Assembly: GCA_900759715.1 (NCBI GenBank)
Contig: CAAEXF010000113.1
Coordinates: 1 to 64,000 of the forward strand
Reading direction: 5' to 3'
Length of the DNA: 64,000 nt
From: Clostridium_AM sp900759715
GTDB taxonomy: Bacteria; Bacillota; Clostridia; Clostridiales; Clostridiaceae
Positions 51,685-60,245 of this stretch are shown here, piece after piece (the first letter of the stretch is position 1; each line of letters starts with the position of its first letter). The position numbers were made by a program, and so were the translations under genes. The notes beneath the pieces are model-generated. The model did no database searches. It was given only the letters and a program-made list of their open reading frames with translations, and had not been told where the DNA came from.

Positions 51685-52719
51685 TTAATTCTGGCAGTAT
51701 TTTAAAAGTAAATCTAGAGTAGCCATTACCCCATCCATGTGAGTTCTCTCATATGCATGAGAAGCAAAGACGCCAGTGCCAATTAGAGCTGTTTTTACAT
51801 CCCAGCCTGCTTTTTGTGCGGCAGAAGCATCAGACCCATAATTAGGATATATATCAATTTTGTAAGAAATATTATTCTCTTTACACATATTAATAAGATT
51901 TTTTCGAAGCTCTAAGTCATAAGGACCAGAGGAATCTTTGGCACATATACATACACTGTATTCAGATGAATTTTGTCCAGTTCCAGGAGCTCCCATATCT
52001 ATAGATAAAAATTCTTTTGTTTTCTCAGGTATAAAAGAAGCACCATGACCTACTTCTTCATAATTACTTATTAAGAAATTTATAGTGTAAGGAAGAGAAA
52101 TTTTATTTTGTACTATATATTTAATTGCATATAAAATTATGCCAGCACTTGCTTTGTCATCTAGATGTCTGCTTTTTATAAAGCCGTTATCTGTAAAAAT
52201 AGTTCTGCTATCAAAGCATATAAAATCACCTATATTTATTCCTAAATTCTCAACATCCTCTTTTGAAAATACTTTTTCATCTATAATAACTTCCATATTT
52301 TCTGGAACTCTTTTTAGTTCACGGGCCTCGTTTCCATGTATATGTACGGAAGGTTTTATAGTTTGAATAGTTCCTGTGTAAACTTTGTCATCTAAAGTGT
52401 GTATCGTACAGTTTTCGCCATCTATAGAATTCATCATGAAGCCACCTACAGGGGCTAGAACCAAAGCTCCATTAGATTTAATTTCTTTTACCATAGCACC
52501 TAATGTGTCTATGTGAGCTGAAATAGTCTTTTGATATTCAGAATTTTCACCATCTAAAGTTACTATAAGACATCCTTTATTAGTAGTTGTATAGGGTACT
52601 TTTAGCAGGTCTAGCTCATATTTCATATAATTCATAACTTTATTTGTGAATCCACTAGGACTTGGAGTTGTCAATAGATTCCTGATATAATGCTTTACTT
52701 TTTCTGTGTCATAGTTCAT
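51685..52719 (-). CDS. M42-family glutamyl aminopeptidase/endoglucanase-like metallopeptidase
   Basis: A 344-residue dimetal peptidase. Metal and catalytic motifs of M42: SAHIDTLGAMV, SRHLDDKASAGI, SNYEEVGHGAS, SIDMGAPG and the C-terminal SHAYERTHMDG histidines. Members such as YsdC and FrvX trim peptides in the cytoplasm. No signal peptide is seen. It is 28 bp upstream of cinA. Confidence 0.93.
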   Translation of the reverse strand: MNYDTEKVKHYIRNLLTTPSPSGFTNKVMNYMKYELDLLKVPYTTTNKGCLIVTLDGENSEYQKTISAHIDTLGAMVKEIKSNGALVLAPVGGFMMNSIDGENCTIHTLDDKVYTGTIQTIKPSVHIHGNEARELKRVPENMEVIIDEKVFSKEDVENLGINIGDFICFDSRTIFTDNGFIKSRHLDDKASAGIILYAIKYIVQNKISLPYTINFLISNYEEVGHGASFIPEKTKEFLSIDMGAPGTGQNSSEYSVCICAKDSSGPYDLELRKNLINMCKENNISYKIDIYPNYGSDASAAQKAGWDVKTALIGTGVFASHAYERTHMDGVMATLDLLLKYCQN

Positions 52720-52884
52720 TTAGATACACCTCACCTTAAGTTATTTTGTAAGAAGATACATAATTGTATAATTAATTCTATACCTTATGATTTTTTAGTT
52801 CAATAAATATTTGTATGAAGAAAACAATTTAAATAAAATTGCTTTTATAGTATAATTATTAGGTGAAATAAAGAGGTGATGCCT

Positions 52885-54390
52885 GTGGCAAGAAAAAAAA
52901 GGAGTACTAAAAAAAAGGTTTCACTTGCAGTACTTATTGCTGTAGCTTTTCTGATAATAGGTACTGTAGGGTTTGGGGTATACCAGTATAATGCTGTTAA
53001 AGCTTGGTCAAATGTAATATATCCAGGGGTAAGTATATCAGGAGAAGACTTATCTGGGAAAACAAAAGATCAAGCAAAGAAAATTTTAGAACAAAAATAT
53101 ACTAATTCAGTAGAAAAGAAAAAAGTAAATATAATAACTCCTGATAGAACTTATACATTAGATTATTCAAAGCTAAATCCTAAATATAATATAGACGAAG
53201 CCGTAAACCAAGCATTTTTATATGGTAAGGATTCTAATGCCTTTAAAAAGTATAAAATAATAAAAGGTTTCGAGAAAAAACAATTTTCTCTAGGGATTAC
53301 TTATGACAAAAGCCCAGTAAATGAACTTATAGACAGTATTGAAAAAGATATAAACAAAGATCCTGTAGATGCGACATTAAAAACAAGCGGAGGAAATATT
53401 ACAGTAGTACCAGAAGAGAGTGGAAGAAAGCTTCAAAAAGATAAATTACAAAAAGAAGTTTCATCAAAAATTGATGAATCAGTAGGAACTGATGCAAACA
53501 TTAAGGCTCCTATTGAAGCAACTGCTGCTAAGATTACTGCGGATAAGATATCTTCTATTAATGCAAAAATATCAACTTATACTACAGAGTACGGTTCTAT
53601 ATCTTCGAGAGAAAGGGCTAATAATATAAGGTTAGCAACAAATATTATAAATGGTAAAGTACTCATGCCTGGAGATAGTTTCAGTTTTAATGATGTAGTA
53701 GGAGAAAGAACTGCGGAAAAGGGATACCAAGCAGCTCCAGTTATTATTGGAAACCAAATAGATTCAGGGCTTGGTGGAGGAATATGCCAAGTATCTACAA
53801 CATTATACAATGCAGTGCTTAGAGCTAATATAAAGTCTGTTGAAAGAGCTCATCATACACTGCCATCACATTATGTACCCCTTGGAATGGATGCTACCGT
53901 TGACTATGGTAATTTAGACTATAAATTTAAAAATACTTTCGATTATCCAATATACATTGAGGGAGATGCTTCTGGAGGAAATGTTACATTCAATGTATAT
54001 GCGAATTCTTCTTTAAGTGATGTAGTAACTGAGGTTAAATCAGAAGTTTATGAGACTATACAACCGGGAGTAAAATATGTAGATGATCCAACATTACCAG
54101 ATGGACAAACTCAACAAGTTCAAGCTCCTTATACAGGTTACAAGGTAAAAGTTACAAAAAGAACTACAAAGAATGGCAGTTTGATAGGTGAAGATGTTAT
54201 AGCATATGACTTCTATCAGCCAGTTGATGGAGTTATAAAAAGAGGTACTAAAAAGCCGGTTGAACCGCCAAAAACGATTGAACCACCAAAAACAAGTGAA
54301 CCACCCAAAACAAGTGAACCGCCAAAAACAAATGAACAGCCAAAAACAAATGAACAGCCCAAAACAAGTGGAACAACTCCAAAAAGTTAG
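52885..54390 (+). CDS. VanW-family cell-surface protein with YoaR, VanW and G5 domains
   Basis: A 501-residue secreted or membrane-anchored protein. An N-terminal basic stretch and one transmembrane helix are followed by two YoaR/PG_binding_4 repeats (IYPGVSISGEDLSGKTKDQAKKIL), a VanW domain (NIRLATNIINGKVLMPGDSFSFNDVVGERTAEKGYQAAPVI), a G5 domain (residues about 395-465) and a C-terminal repeat tail of PPKTSE/QPKTNE hexads. The GTG start at 52885 is six bases after GAGGTG; ATG 52879 abuts that site. It is likely to contact peptidoglycan; the exact role is unknown. Confidence 0.9.
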   Translation: MARKKRSTKKKVSLAVLIAVAFLIIGTVGFGVYQYNAVKAWSNVIYPGVSISGEDLSGKTKDQAKKILEQKYTNSVEKKKVNIITPDRTYTLDYSKLNPKYNIDEAVNQAFLYGKDSNAFKKYKIIKGFEKKQFSLGITYDKSPVNELIDSIEKDINKDPVDATLKTSGGNITVVPEESGRKLQKDKLQKEVSSKIDESVGTDANIKAPIEATAAKITADKISSINAKISTYTTEYGSISSRERANNIRLATNIINGKVLMPGDSFSFNDVVGERTAEKGYQAAPVIIGNQIDSGLGGGICQVSTTLYNAVLRANIKSVERAHHTLPSHYVPLGMDATVDYGNLDYKFKNTFDYPIYIEGDASGGNVTFNVYANSSLSDVVTEVKSEVYETIQPGVKYVDDPTLPDGQTQQVQAPYTGYKVKVTKRTTKNGSLIGEDVIAYDFYQPVDGVIKRGTKKPVEPPKTIEPPKTSEPPKTSEPPKTNEQPKTNEQPKTSGTTPKS

Positions 54391-54414
54391 GCAAAGTTTA
54401 ATTAACCAACATTC

Positions 54415-54453
54415 AAGGACTAAATCCTGTATTACACAGGACTTAGTCCTTTT
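54415..54453 (+). terminator. Terminator after the VanW gene
   Basis: AAGGACTAAATCCTGT/ACAGGACTTAGTCCTT long stem with a T-run. Confidence 0.9.
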
Positions 54454-54490
54454 AATTTCCTCTTCCATTTGTCTTTTTTATATAAAAGCA

Positions 54491-54518
54491 TTGCCAGAAT
54501 GGGATATTATGGTATAAT
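54491..54518 (+). promoter_or_regulatory. Promoter of tRNA-Leu
   Basis: TTGCCA and TATAAT with a 16-bp spacer, 24 bp before the tRNA. Confidence 0.75.
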
Positions 54519-54542
54519 GTAATTGTAAATTTATTCAAGCTT

Positions 54543-54629
54543 GCGGATATGGCGGAATTGGCAGACGCGCTAGATTCAGGTTCTAGTAAAGGAAACTTTG
54601 TGCAGGTTCAAATCCTGTTATCCGCACCA
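54543..54629 (+). tRNA. tRNA-Leu (anticodon CAG)
   Basis: An 87-nt class II tRNA: GCGGATA/TATCCGC acceptor stem, D arm GGCGGAATTGGCAGACGC, anticodon stem CTAGA/TCTAG with loop TTCAGGT (CAG), a long variable arm, and T arm CAGGTTCAAATCCTG. The CCA is encoded. Confidence 0.97.
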
Positions 54630-54645
54630 GGTTATTGGGGATTAA

Positions 54646-54695
54646 TGAAAAACAAGGACTTCATGTTTTAGAGTGAGGTCCTTATTTGTTTTTCA
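54646..54695 (+). terminator. Terminator after tRNA-Leu
   Basis: GAAAAACAAGGAC and its partner GTCCTTATTTGTTTTTC pair around a 19-nt loop; the 3' arm is T-rich. Confidence 0.75.
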
Positions 54696-54780
54696 TATAA
54701 TTCAAGGTTTAAGTTTTTAACCTAATATCGAGTTTATAATATATTTACAAATACGTAACTTATAAATATATTGAGTTATA

Positions 54781-54809
54781 TTGAAAATATTCCATAATTT
54801 GTATATAAT
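54781..54809 (+). promoter_or_regulatory. Promoter of the CwlD-type amidase
   Basis: TTGAAA and TATAAT with a 17-bp spacer. The amidase is probably sporulation controlled in related species, so a forespore-type promoter could also exist. Confidence 0.5.
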
Positions 54810-54875
54810 ATAATTATGTTTTACAATTAATTGAGTTTAATTATTCTAAAATTTATTAAAAAGGATAGTGAGAAT

Positions 54876-55598
54876 ATGAGAATTGGCAACAGGAAAAGGT
54901 TTTTATTTTCTTGTATTTTTTTTACTATGACAATGTTATTATTTGGAAAAGCCATAAATCCGGTTTATGAAAAGGTATTAGGTGAGCCATATTCGCCTAT
55001 GGTTAAAGCTATAGATAAAAATAATAAATTTAAGAAGCCCATTAGGGAATATACTATAGTGCTAGATGCTGGACATGGTGGAATTGATAATGGTACAAGC
55101 TATAAAGATATGTATGAGAAGTATTTAACCTTTAAGATAGTAAAGTATGCAGAAGCATATTTAAAAGATAAAGGATGTAAAGTAGTTTTAACAAGAAATG
55201 AGGACAAGCTTATACCTCTAAAAAAAATAGGAGAGAAAGTTAATGAGGCCAATGCAGATGCATTTATTTCGATTCATATAAATTCTATAAATGATGTTAC
55301 TTTTAAAGGCATAACTACGTATTACTACGATGCAAATGGTTATCAAAAAGATGAAAGAGTGAAGCTTGCACAAATTATAGAAAAAGAAGCTATAAAAGAT
55401 GATGGATGGGAGAATAAAGGTATAAGAAGAGAAAACTTTGCAGTACTTAGGTATAGTAAAATACCTTGTGTCTTGGTGGAGTGTGGATTTATAACTAATG
55501 AGGAGGATAGAGAAAAGTTGTCAAAAGAAGAAGTGTTAAAAAGATTAGCTGAAAATATATCAAATGGTACCATAGAATATCTTGAATCGGTAAAATAA
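54876..55598 (+). CDS. cwlD: N-acetylmuramoyl-L-alanine amidase, CwlD-like
   Basis: A 240-residue Amidase_3 enzyme with an N-terminal membrane helix (FLFSCIFFTMTMLLFGK). Zinc ligands occur in VLDAGHGGIDNG, in the glutamate that follows (MYEKYLTFK), and in SIHINS; the catalytic glutamate lies in VLVECGFITNEED. The size and single-domain form match CwlD, which makes muramic lactam in the spore cortex and so supports spore germination. I used ATG 54876; an in-frame ATG-less extension to 54831 has no ribosome site. Confidence 0.85.
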   Translation: MRIGNRKRFLFSCIFFTMTMLLFGKAINPVYEKVLGEPYSPMVKAIDKNNKFKKPIREYTIVLDAGHGGIDNGTSYKDMYEKYLTFKIVKYAEAYLKDKGCKVVLTRNEDKLIPLKKIGEKVNEANADAFISIHINSINDVTFKGITTYYYDANGYQKDERVKLAQIIEKEAIKDDGWENKGIRRENFAVLRYSKIPCVLVECGFITNEEDREKLSKEEVLKRLAENISNGTIEYLESVK

Positions 55599-55622
55599 AA
55601 AAACTGCGACGCAGTTTTTTAT
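55598..55622 (+). terminator. Terminator after the CwlD-like gene
   Basis: AAAAAACTGC/GCAGTTTTTT hairpin immediately after the stop. Confidence 0.88.
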
Positions 55623-55641
55623 AGATATTCAACCTAAGCAT

Positions 55642-55864
55642 TTGACTTATTAACGGTATTCATAGGGGTACCTCTTCTGTACTGTTAATAATTTTAGTTA
55701 TCTCTAAGGCTTGCCGCTAAGAACCTCAACAATCTTAAATAAACTCGCTATGCTCAAACAGTATTTAAGATTGATAATGTTCTAAAGCAGCTTCGCCAAG
55801 AGCTAACATAAAATCATTAAATGTACTGTCAGATGTCCCCCTATGAATACCTTAGTTAAGTCAA
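55642..55864. repeat. Element with ~40-bp terminal inverted repeats (223 bp)
   Basis: The left end TTGACTTATTAACGGTATTCATAGGGG is inverted at the right end as CCCCCTATGAATACCTTAGTTAAGTCAA. No open reading frame is present. It is a MITE-like insertion between cwlD and trmL. Confidence 0.8.
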
Positions 55865-55899
55865 TTATCAAAGTTAGATATCTATCAGAAAAGTAACTA

Positions 55900-56130
55900 G
55901 AAAGTTAGTTTATACAGAGGGATATGTTTCCAAAGCTGAAGTAGATTTAAAAACTTTGTGCTAGTCTTAGCGAAGGGTTTTAAGAGAACCTTAGAACTTT
56001 AGAGTTGTTTGAGCACAGCGAGTTCTCGAAAGTTCTTAGGTTATCTTGAAACACAAGGTTTAGACTGGCTAAAAGTTTTTAACGTGCTGAAGCTTGGAAA
56101 CATATACCGGCGTATAAGCTAACTTTCAGC
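55900..56130. repeat. Long palindromic element (231 bp), full copy
   Basis: The left half (tagaaagttagtttatac, atatgtttccaaagctgaagta, taaaaactttgtgctagtctt) is inverted in the right half. Left-arm sequences also match the window start (1-140), and edge fragments occur at 4807 and 31432. It has no coding potential. Together with 55642-55864 it fills most of a 670-bp gap; 56131-56268 also holds the leader of trmL. Confidence 0.82.
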
Positions 56131-56268
56131 CTAATCCTTATATAGGGTCTTATGTCACATGATTTTTATACTATGAGTTGCAGATGCTATATATTGAAGT
56201 GCTTTACTGTTATAATATTATGGAGTAATATATTCTTTATAACAACATACTGATTGGAGGAGAATAAA

Positions 56269-56736
56269 TTGAATTTAAATATAGTATTATTTGAACCAGA
56301 AATACCGCAAAACACAGGGAATATAGCAAGAACTTGTGTGCTTACAGGTTGTAAATTGCATTTAATAAAGCCATTAGGATTTAGCTTAGATGAAAAACAT
56401 CTAAAAAGAGCTGGGTTGGATTATTGGAAAGATTTAGATTTAACCATATATGATTCTTATGATGAGCTTAGAGAGAAGTATAAGGATTCGACTTTTTATT
56501 TCTCAACCACCCATGCTAAAAGCTCATACCATGAAGTAAACTTTAAGCCTGGTGATTTCATAGTGTTTGGAAAAGAATCGGCAGGGTTACCTGATAGAAT
56601 AAGAGAAAGTGATCCTGAAGGGGGCATAAGGGTTCCAATGATAAACACTACTACCCGTTCTTTAAATCTGTCAAATACTGTTGCTATAATTGCATATGAG
56701 GCATTAAGGCAGATGGATTTTCCAAATATGAAATAG
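56269..56736 (+). CDS. trmL: tRNA (cytidine(34)/cmnm5U(34)-2'-O)-methyltransferase
   Basis: A 155-residue SPOUT methyltransferase for the wobble ribose of tRNA-Leu. It shows NIVLFEPEIPQNTGNIARTC, the knot segments VFGKESAGLPDRIRE and IRVPMINTTTRSLNLSNTVAIIAYEALRQ. The TTG at 56269 follows GGAGGAGA; an upstream in-frame TTG overlaps that site. Confidence 0.95.
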   Translation: MNLNIVLFEPEIPQNTGNIARTCVLTGCKLHLIKPLGFSLDEKHLKRAGLDYWKDLDLTIYDSYDELREKYKDSTFYFSTTHAKSSYHEVNFKPGDFIVFGKESAGLPDRIRESDPEGGIRVPMINTTTRSLNLSNTVAIIAYEALRQMDFPNMK

Positions 56737-56751
56737 GACGGTATAAGCTTG

Positions 56752-57591
56752 ATGGAAAAAATAAAGATAATAACGGATAGTACATCTGATTTACCTGAAG
56801 AAATAGTAAAAGAATATGATATAGAAGTGCTTCCGCTATTAATTAATTTTGGAGAAACAACCTATAAGGATAGAATAGATATAAACTTACAGGAACTCCT
56901 ATTAAAAATGGAGCAAAGCGATGAATTCCCTGGAACGGCACAGGTTAATCCTCAAAGATTCCTAGAATGCTATAGGAGTTATAGCGAAAAAGGATACAAG
57001 ATAGTTTCTATACATATTTCTTCTAAAATGAGTGGAACGTATCAGTCTGCGTGTATTGCTAAGGAAATGCTAGGAACAGATGATATTGTGGTAATAGATA
57101 GTTTAAATGTTACGTCAGGTCTTGGACTTTTAGTGCTTAAGGCGGCTAGGTTAAAAGAAGCAGGATTAGGAATTAAAGAGATAGAAAGCGAAATCAAAAC
57201 TTTAATTCCACATGTAAAGAGTGTACTTGCTTTTGAAGCCTTAGACAATCTAGTTAAGGGTGGAAGATTATCTAAAACCGCAGGGGTTATAGGCAATATA
57301 TTAGGTATTAGACCAATTTTAGCAGTAGAAAATGGTGAGATGGTAGTTATTGACAAGATAAGAGGTAACAAGAAATCTATAAAATATATTTTAGATTATA
57401 TAGATAAAAAAGGAATAAAAGAGGGGGAAGCCTCTATACTTGTACATGTCGAAAATAAGGAGATATTAGATGCTTTAAAGGAAACTTTAGAGTCAACAAA
57501 TAAGGAATTTATAGAATGTGAAGTAGGATGCGTTGTAGGTATACATTCAGGCCCTAGGGCTGGTGGTGTATTTTTTATAGAGAATCATTAA
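56752..57591 (+). CDS. DegV family fatty-acid-binding protein
   Basis: A 279-residue DegV protein with ITDSTSDLPEEIVKEYDIEVLPLLINFGETTYKDRIDI, TAQVNPQRFLECYRSY, the SKMSGTYQSACIAKEM loop, and DNLVKGGRLSKTAGVIGNILGIRPIL. FakB proteins of this family carry fatty acids to a kinase. It follows trmL after 15 bp and shares its operon. Confidence 0.94.
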   Translation: MEKIKIITDSTSDLPEEIVKEYDIEVLPLLINFGETTYKDRIDINLQELLLKMEQSDEFPGTAQVNPQRFLECYRSYSEKGYKIVSIHISSKMSGTYQSACIAKEMLGTDDIVVIDSLNVTSGLGLLVLKAARLKEAGLGIKEIESEIKTLIPHVKSVLAFEALDNLVKGGRLSKTAGVIGNILGIRPILAVENGEMVVIDKIRGNKKSIKYILDYIDKKGIKEGEASILVHVENKEILDALKETLESTNKEFIECEVGCVVGIHSGPRAGGVFFIENH

Positions 57592-57648
57592 TAAATCCGA
57601 TTTATTGTTAAAAAAATATCTATAATTTATTAACAATATGGAATTAAA

Positions 57649-57692
57649 AAGACTTTGTTTGACAAATGTAATCTTGCAAACAAAGTTTTTTT
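57649..57692 (+). terminator. Terminator after the DegV gene
   Basis: ACTTTGTTTG/CAAACAAAGT stem, about a 15-base loop, then seven T residues. Confidence 0.88.
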
Positions 57693-57999
57693 GTCGTATA
57701 TTTAATTTTATTGAATGAAAATTAAGAAATATATCAAGGGTTATTGAGTATTTTAGTGAATAAATTGTAAATATATTGGAATAAACCCAAAATATACGCG
57801 AAAAATGGTATTGAAAAAGCAGATAGATCTTATAATAAAATTGAATACTTAATATGTTCTAAATGTATAGAATTTTTTGTTTGACTATTATATAATTAAG
57901 TTGTCAGTGAAAACGTTAAAAAATTAATAAAGTTGGATGAAATTTTCGAGAGATTAAGTAGAAAACTTAACAAATTTTGCGTTGATAATCTACTTACTA

Positions 58000-58207
58000 T
58001 ATATTAGAGCGTATAAGGTTCTAATATATGGTATCCTTAAATGGATAGCCGAAGGAAGAAGTATTATTTTGCTTAAATAATATGAAGCTCTCAGGCAAAA
58101 GGATCGAAAATGGACAAGTCTCTGGAAAGCGATAAGCACCGAAGGAGTAAAACTCTCAGGTTAATAGACAGAGGTAGAAAAGCGAATGCTTTCTGCCTCT
58201 GTTTTTT
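58000..58207 (+). promoter_or_regulatory. Tandem glycine riboswitch (gcvT type)
   Basis: Two aptamers are visible. The first has GATAGCCGAAGGAAGAAG and GAAGCTCTCAGGCAAAAGGATCGAA. The second has GGAAAGCGATAAGCACCGAAGGAGTAAAACTCTCAGG. A hairpin terminator follows at 58169-58207. It heads the glycine reductase operon, so glycine binding should switch expression on. The 57693-57999 stretch before it is AT-rich; a TATAAT at 57891 lacks a clear -35. Confidence 0.95.
58169..58207 (+). terminator. Terminator of the glycine riboswitch
   Basis: CAGAGGTAGAAAAGC/GCTTTCTGCCTCTG stem followed by TTTTTTG. Confidence 0.92.
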
Positions 58208-58324
58208 GTTAGCTCAAAATGTCGAAATATATTTTGAATAGAAAATGTTTAAAATATTAATTGATTATAATCTGATATACGATATAGTTGGTGTTAAAGT
58301 TTCGTTTTGAAAAGGAGAATAAAA

Positions 58325-58702
58325 ATGATAGAGCCAGTAATTATTGTAACTAATAATCCAATGAGCAGAGAAAAATTAAGCAATGGTCATGAAATCGATT
58401 ACGTGGATGGGAATACAATGGATGTATTTAAAAAGGTAAGAGATTACATACATAAAGGACATAAATTACTCACACATCCTTTAATGAGTAGTATAAAACC
58501 TAATGAAACTCCTTACAGAACAGTTGTTATATCAAAAGGCAAAAGTGAATCCGTAGATATACAATCTTTAAATTATATAGAGGAAGGTATATATGCTACT
58601 GAGAAATTCACTCAAAAGTTTGGCATCCCACAATGGAGCAAGCAAGTGCTAGAAGACTTTCAACTTATAGATTATGATTTAATCTATCATGCCTTTAATT
58701 AG
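58325..58702 (+). CDS. grdX: GrdX family protein
   Basis: A 125-residue protein usually found first in glycine reductase operons, with no known catalytic role. The sequence (EPVIIVTNNPMS, HPLMSSIKPNETPYRTVVIS, GIPQWSKQVLEDFQLIDYDLIY) matches that group. The ATG at 58325 has AAAGGAG before it. It comes directly after the glycine riboswitch. Confidence 0.93.
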   Translation: MIEPVIIVTNNPMSREKLSNGHEIDYVDGNTMDVFKKVRDYIHKGHKLLTHPLMSSIKPNETPYRTVVISKGKSESVDIQSLNYIEEGIYATEKFTQKFGIPQWSKQVLEDFQLIDYDLIYHAFN

Positions 58703-58833
58703 TTGAAAATGAATAATAGCATAAATGTATGCTTAAAATAGTACCATTGCAATTATATTTAGTAGTGCGTACTTAATATATAGATATTGAATCTAAAAGT
58801 AATTAATATATTAAAAAGCGGGAGGGAACAAAA

Positions 58834-59754
58834 ATGTCACAGATTTATGACACAATAATAATCGGTGGTGGTCCAGCAGGACTGTCAGCAGGCCTTTATG
58901 CTGCAAGATCAAGAATGAAAACTTTACTTATCGAGAGAGCGAAATACGGTGGTCAGGCAACAACTACAGATGAGCTTGAAAACTATCCTGGATCTATTGA
59001 AGATTGCACAGGTACAACACTAAGTGAAAGAATGAGAAAACAAGCAGAAGAATTCGGAACTGAGTTTGCTAAAGATGAAATAGTAGAAGTTGAATTGTCA
59101 GGAGACCTAAAGGTAGTTAAAGGAAGAAAAGAAACATATCAAGCAAAAACAATAATAGTAGCTACTGGTGCTACTCCAAGACTTTCAGGATTTAAGAACG
59201 AATTAGAATTAAGAGGAAAAGGAGTTTCCTACTGTGCAACTTGTGATGCAGACTTCTTTACAGATTTAGATATAGCTGTTATAGGGGGAGGAGACTCAGC
59301 TATAACTGAGGCTATATACCTTACAAAGTTTGCTGAGCATGTAACTGTAATACATAGAAGAGATGCATTAAGAGCAGCAAAATCACTACAAGAAAAAGCA
59401 TTTGCAAATCCAAAAATAGACTTCATATGGAACTCAACTGTTGAAGAAGCATTGGGAGATGAAATATTAGAAGGTCTTGTTTTAAAAAATAGAGAAACTG
59501 GAGAAACTAGCGAATTAAAGGTTGATGGATGCTTCGTATTCGTTGGATATGATCCAATATCAAAGCTATTTGAAGGACAAATAGAAATGGAAAATCAATA
59601 TATTGTAACTGATGATGACATGAAGACAAATATTCCAGGAGTATTTGCTGCTGGAGATATAAGAAAGAAACTATTAAGACAGGTTATAACAGCTGCGGCA
59701 GACGGAGCTATAGCTGCAACAGCTGCTGAACACTATATAGAAAATCACAAATAA
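58834..59754 (+). CDS. trxB: Thioredoxin reductase of the glycine reductase system
   Basis: A 306-residue FAD/NADPH flavoprotein with IIGGGPAGLSAGLYAARSRMKTLLIE, the redox pair C134/C137 in CATCDADFF, IGGGDSAITEAIYL, and a C-terminal GVFAAGDIRKKLLRQVITAAADGAIAA. It passes electrons from NADPH through thioredoxin to selenoprotein A. It is followed 16 bp later by trxA. The association inside the grd operon is conserved. Confidence 0.97.
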   Translation: MSQIYDTIIIGGGPAGLSAGLYAARSRMKTLLIERAKYGGQATTTDELENYPGSIEDCTGTTLSERMRKQAEEFGTEFAKDEIVEVELSGDLKVVKGRKETYQAKTIIVATGATPRLSGFKNELELRGKGVSYCATCDADFFTDLDIAVIGGGDSAITEAIYLTKFAEHVTVIHRRDALRAAKSLQEKAFANPKIDFIWNSTVEEALGDEILEGLVLKNRETGETSELKVDGCFVFVGYDPISKLFEGQIEMENQYIVTDDDMKTNIPGVFAAGDIRKKLLRQVITAAADGAIAATAAEHYIENHK

Positions 59755-59770
59755 TAAGGAGGTTTTATCA

Positions 59771-60103
59771 ATGATAGAATTAACTAAGGAAAATTTTGAT
59801 GCTGAAATAGTAAATTATACTGAAAAACCAGTATTCGTAGATTTCTGGGGAGATAAGTGTGAAATATGTAAACAACTTATGCCAGGAGTTCATGAACTTG
59901 AACATAAGTATGGTGATAAAATTAAATTCACTAGCTTAAATACAAGTTCAGCAAGAAGACTTGCTATATCACAAAAAGTTTTAGGATTACCAACAATGAT
60001 AATCTATAAGAATGGTGAAAAAGTAAGCTCAATTACTGCTGATAAAATAGCAACATTAGATGATATAGAAAACTTTATAAAAGCTTACTACGAAACACTA
60101 TAA
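59771..60103 (+). CDS. trxA: Thioredoxin of the glycine reductase system
   Basis: A 110-residue thioredoxin with an unusual active site, WGDKCEICKQLMP (C30/C33) instead of WCGPC, as in other grd-linked thioredoxins. It should reduce the oxidised selenosulfide of GrdA. It shares the riboswitch-controlled transcript. Confidence 0.95.
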   Translation: MIELTKENFDAEIVNYTEKPVFVDFWGDKCEICKQLMPGVHELEHKYGDKIKFTSLNTSSARRLAISQKVLGLPTMIIYKNGEKVSSITADKIATLDDIENFIKAYYETL

Positions 60104-60190
60104 TTATTTGAAATAAAAAGTTCAAAACTTTTTATAAATAAATAAATAATTAACCACTCAAATCCCATTTTAGTATTAATTAATAATCGA

Positions 60191-60220
60191 ATGAGAGTTG
60201 AATGTAAGTTCAACTCTCAT
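60191..60220 (+). other. Intra-operon hairpin between trxA and grdE
   Basis: The 11-bp perfect stem ATGAGAGTTGA/TCAACTCTCAT has an eight-base loop and no T-run. It lies about 15 bases before the grdE ribosome site and may protect or separate the message segments. Confidence 0.55.
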
Positions 60221-60245
60221 CGAAATAAATTTGGAGGTGACTACT

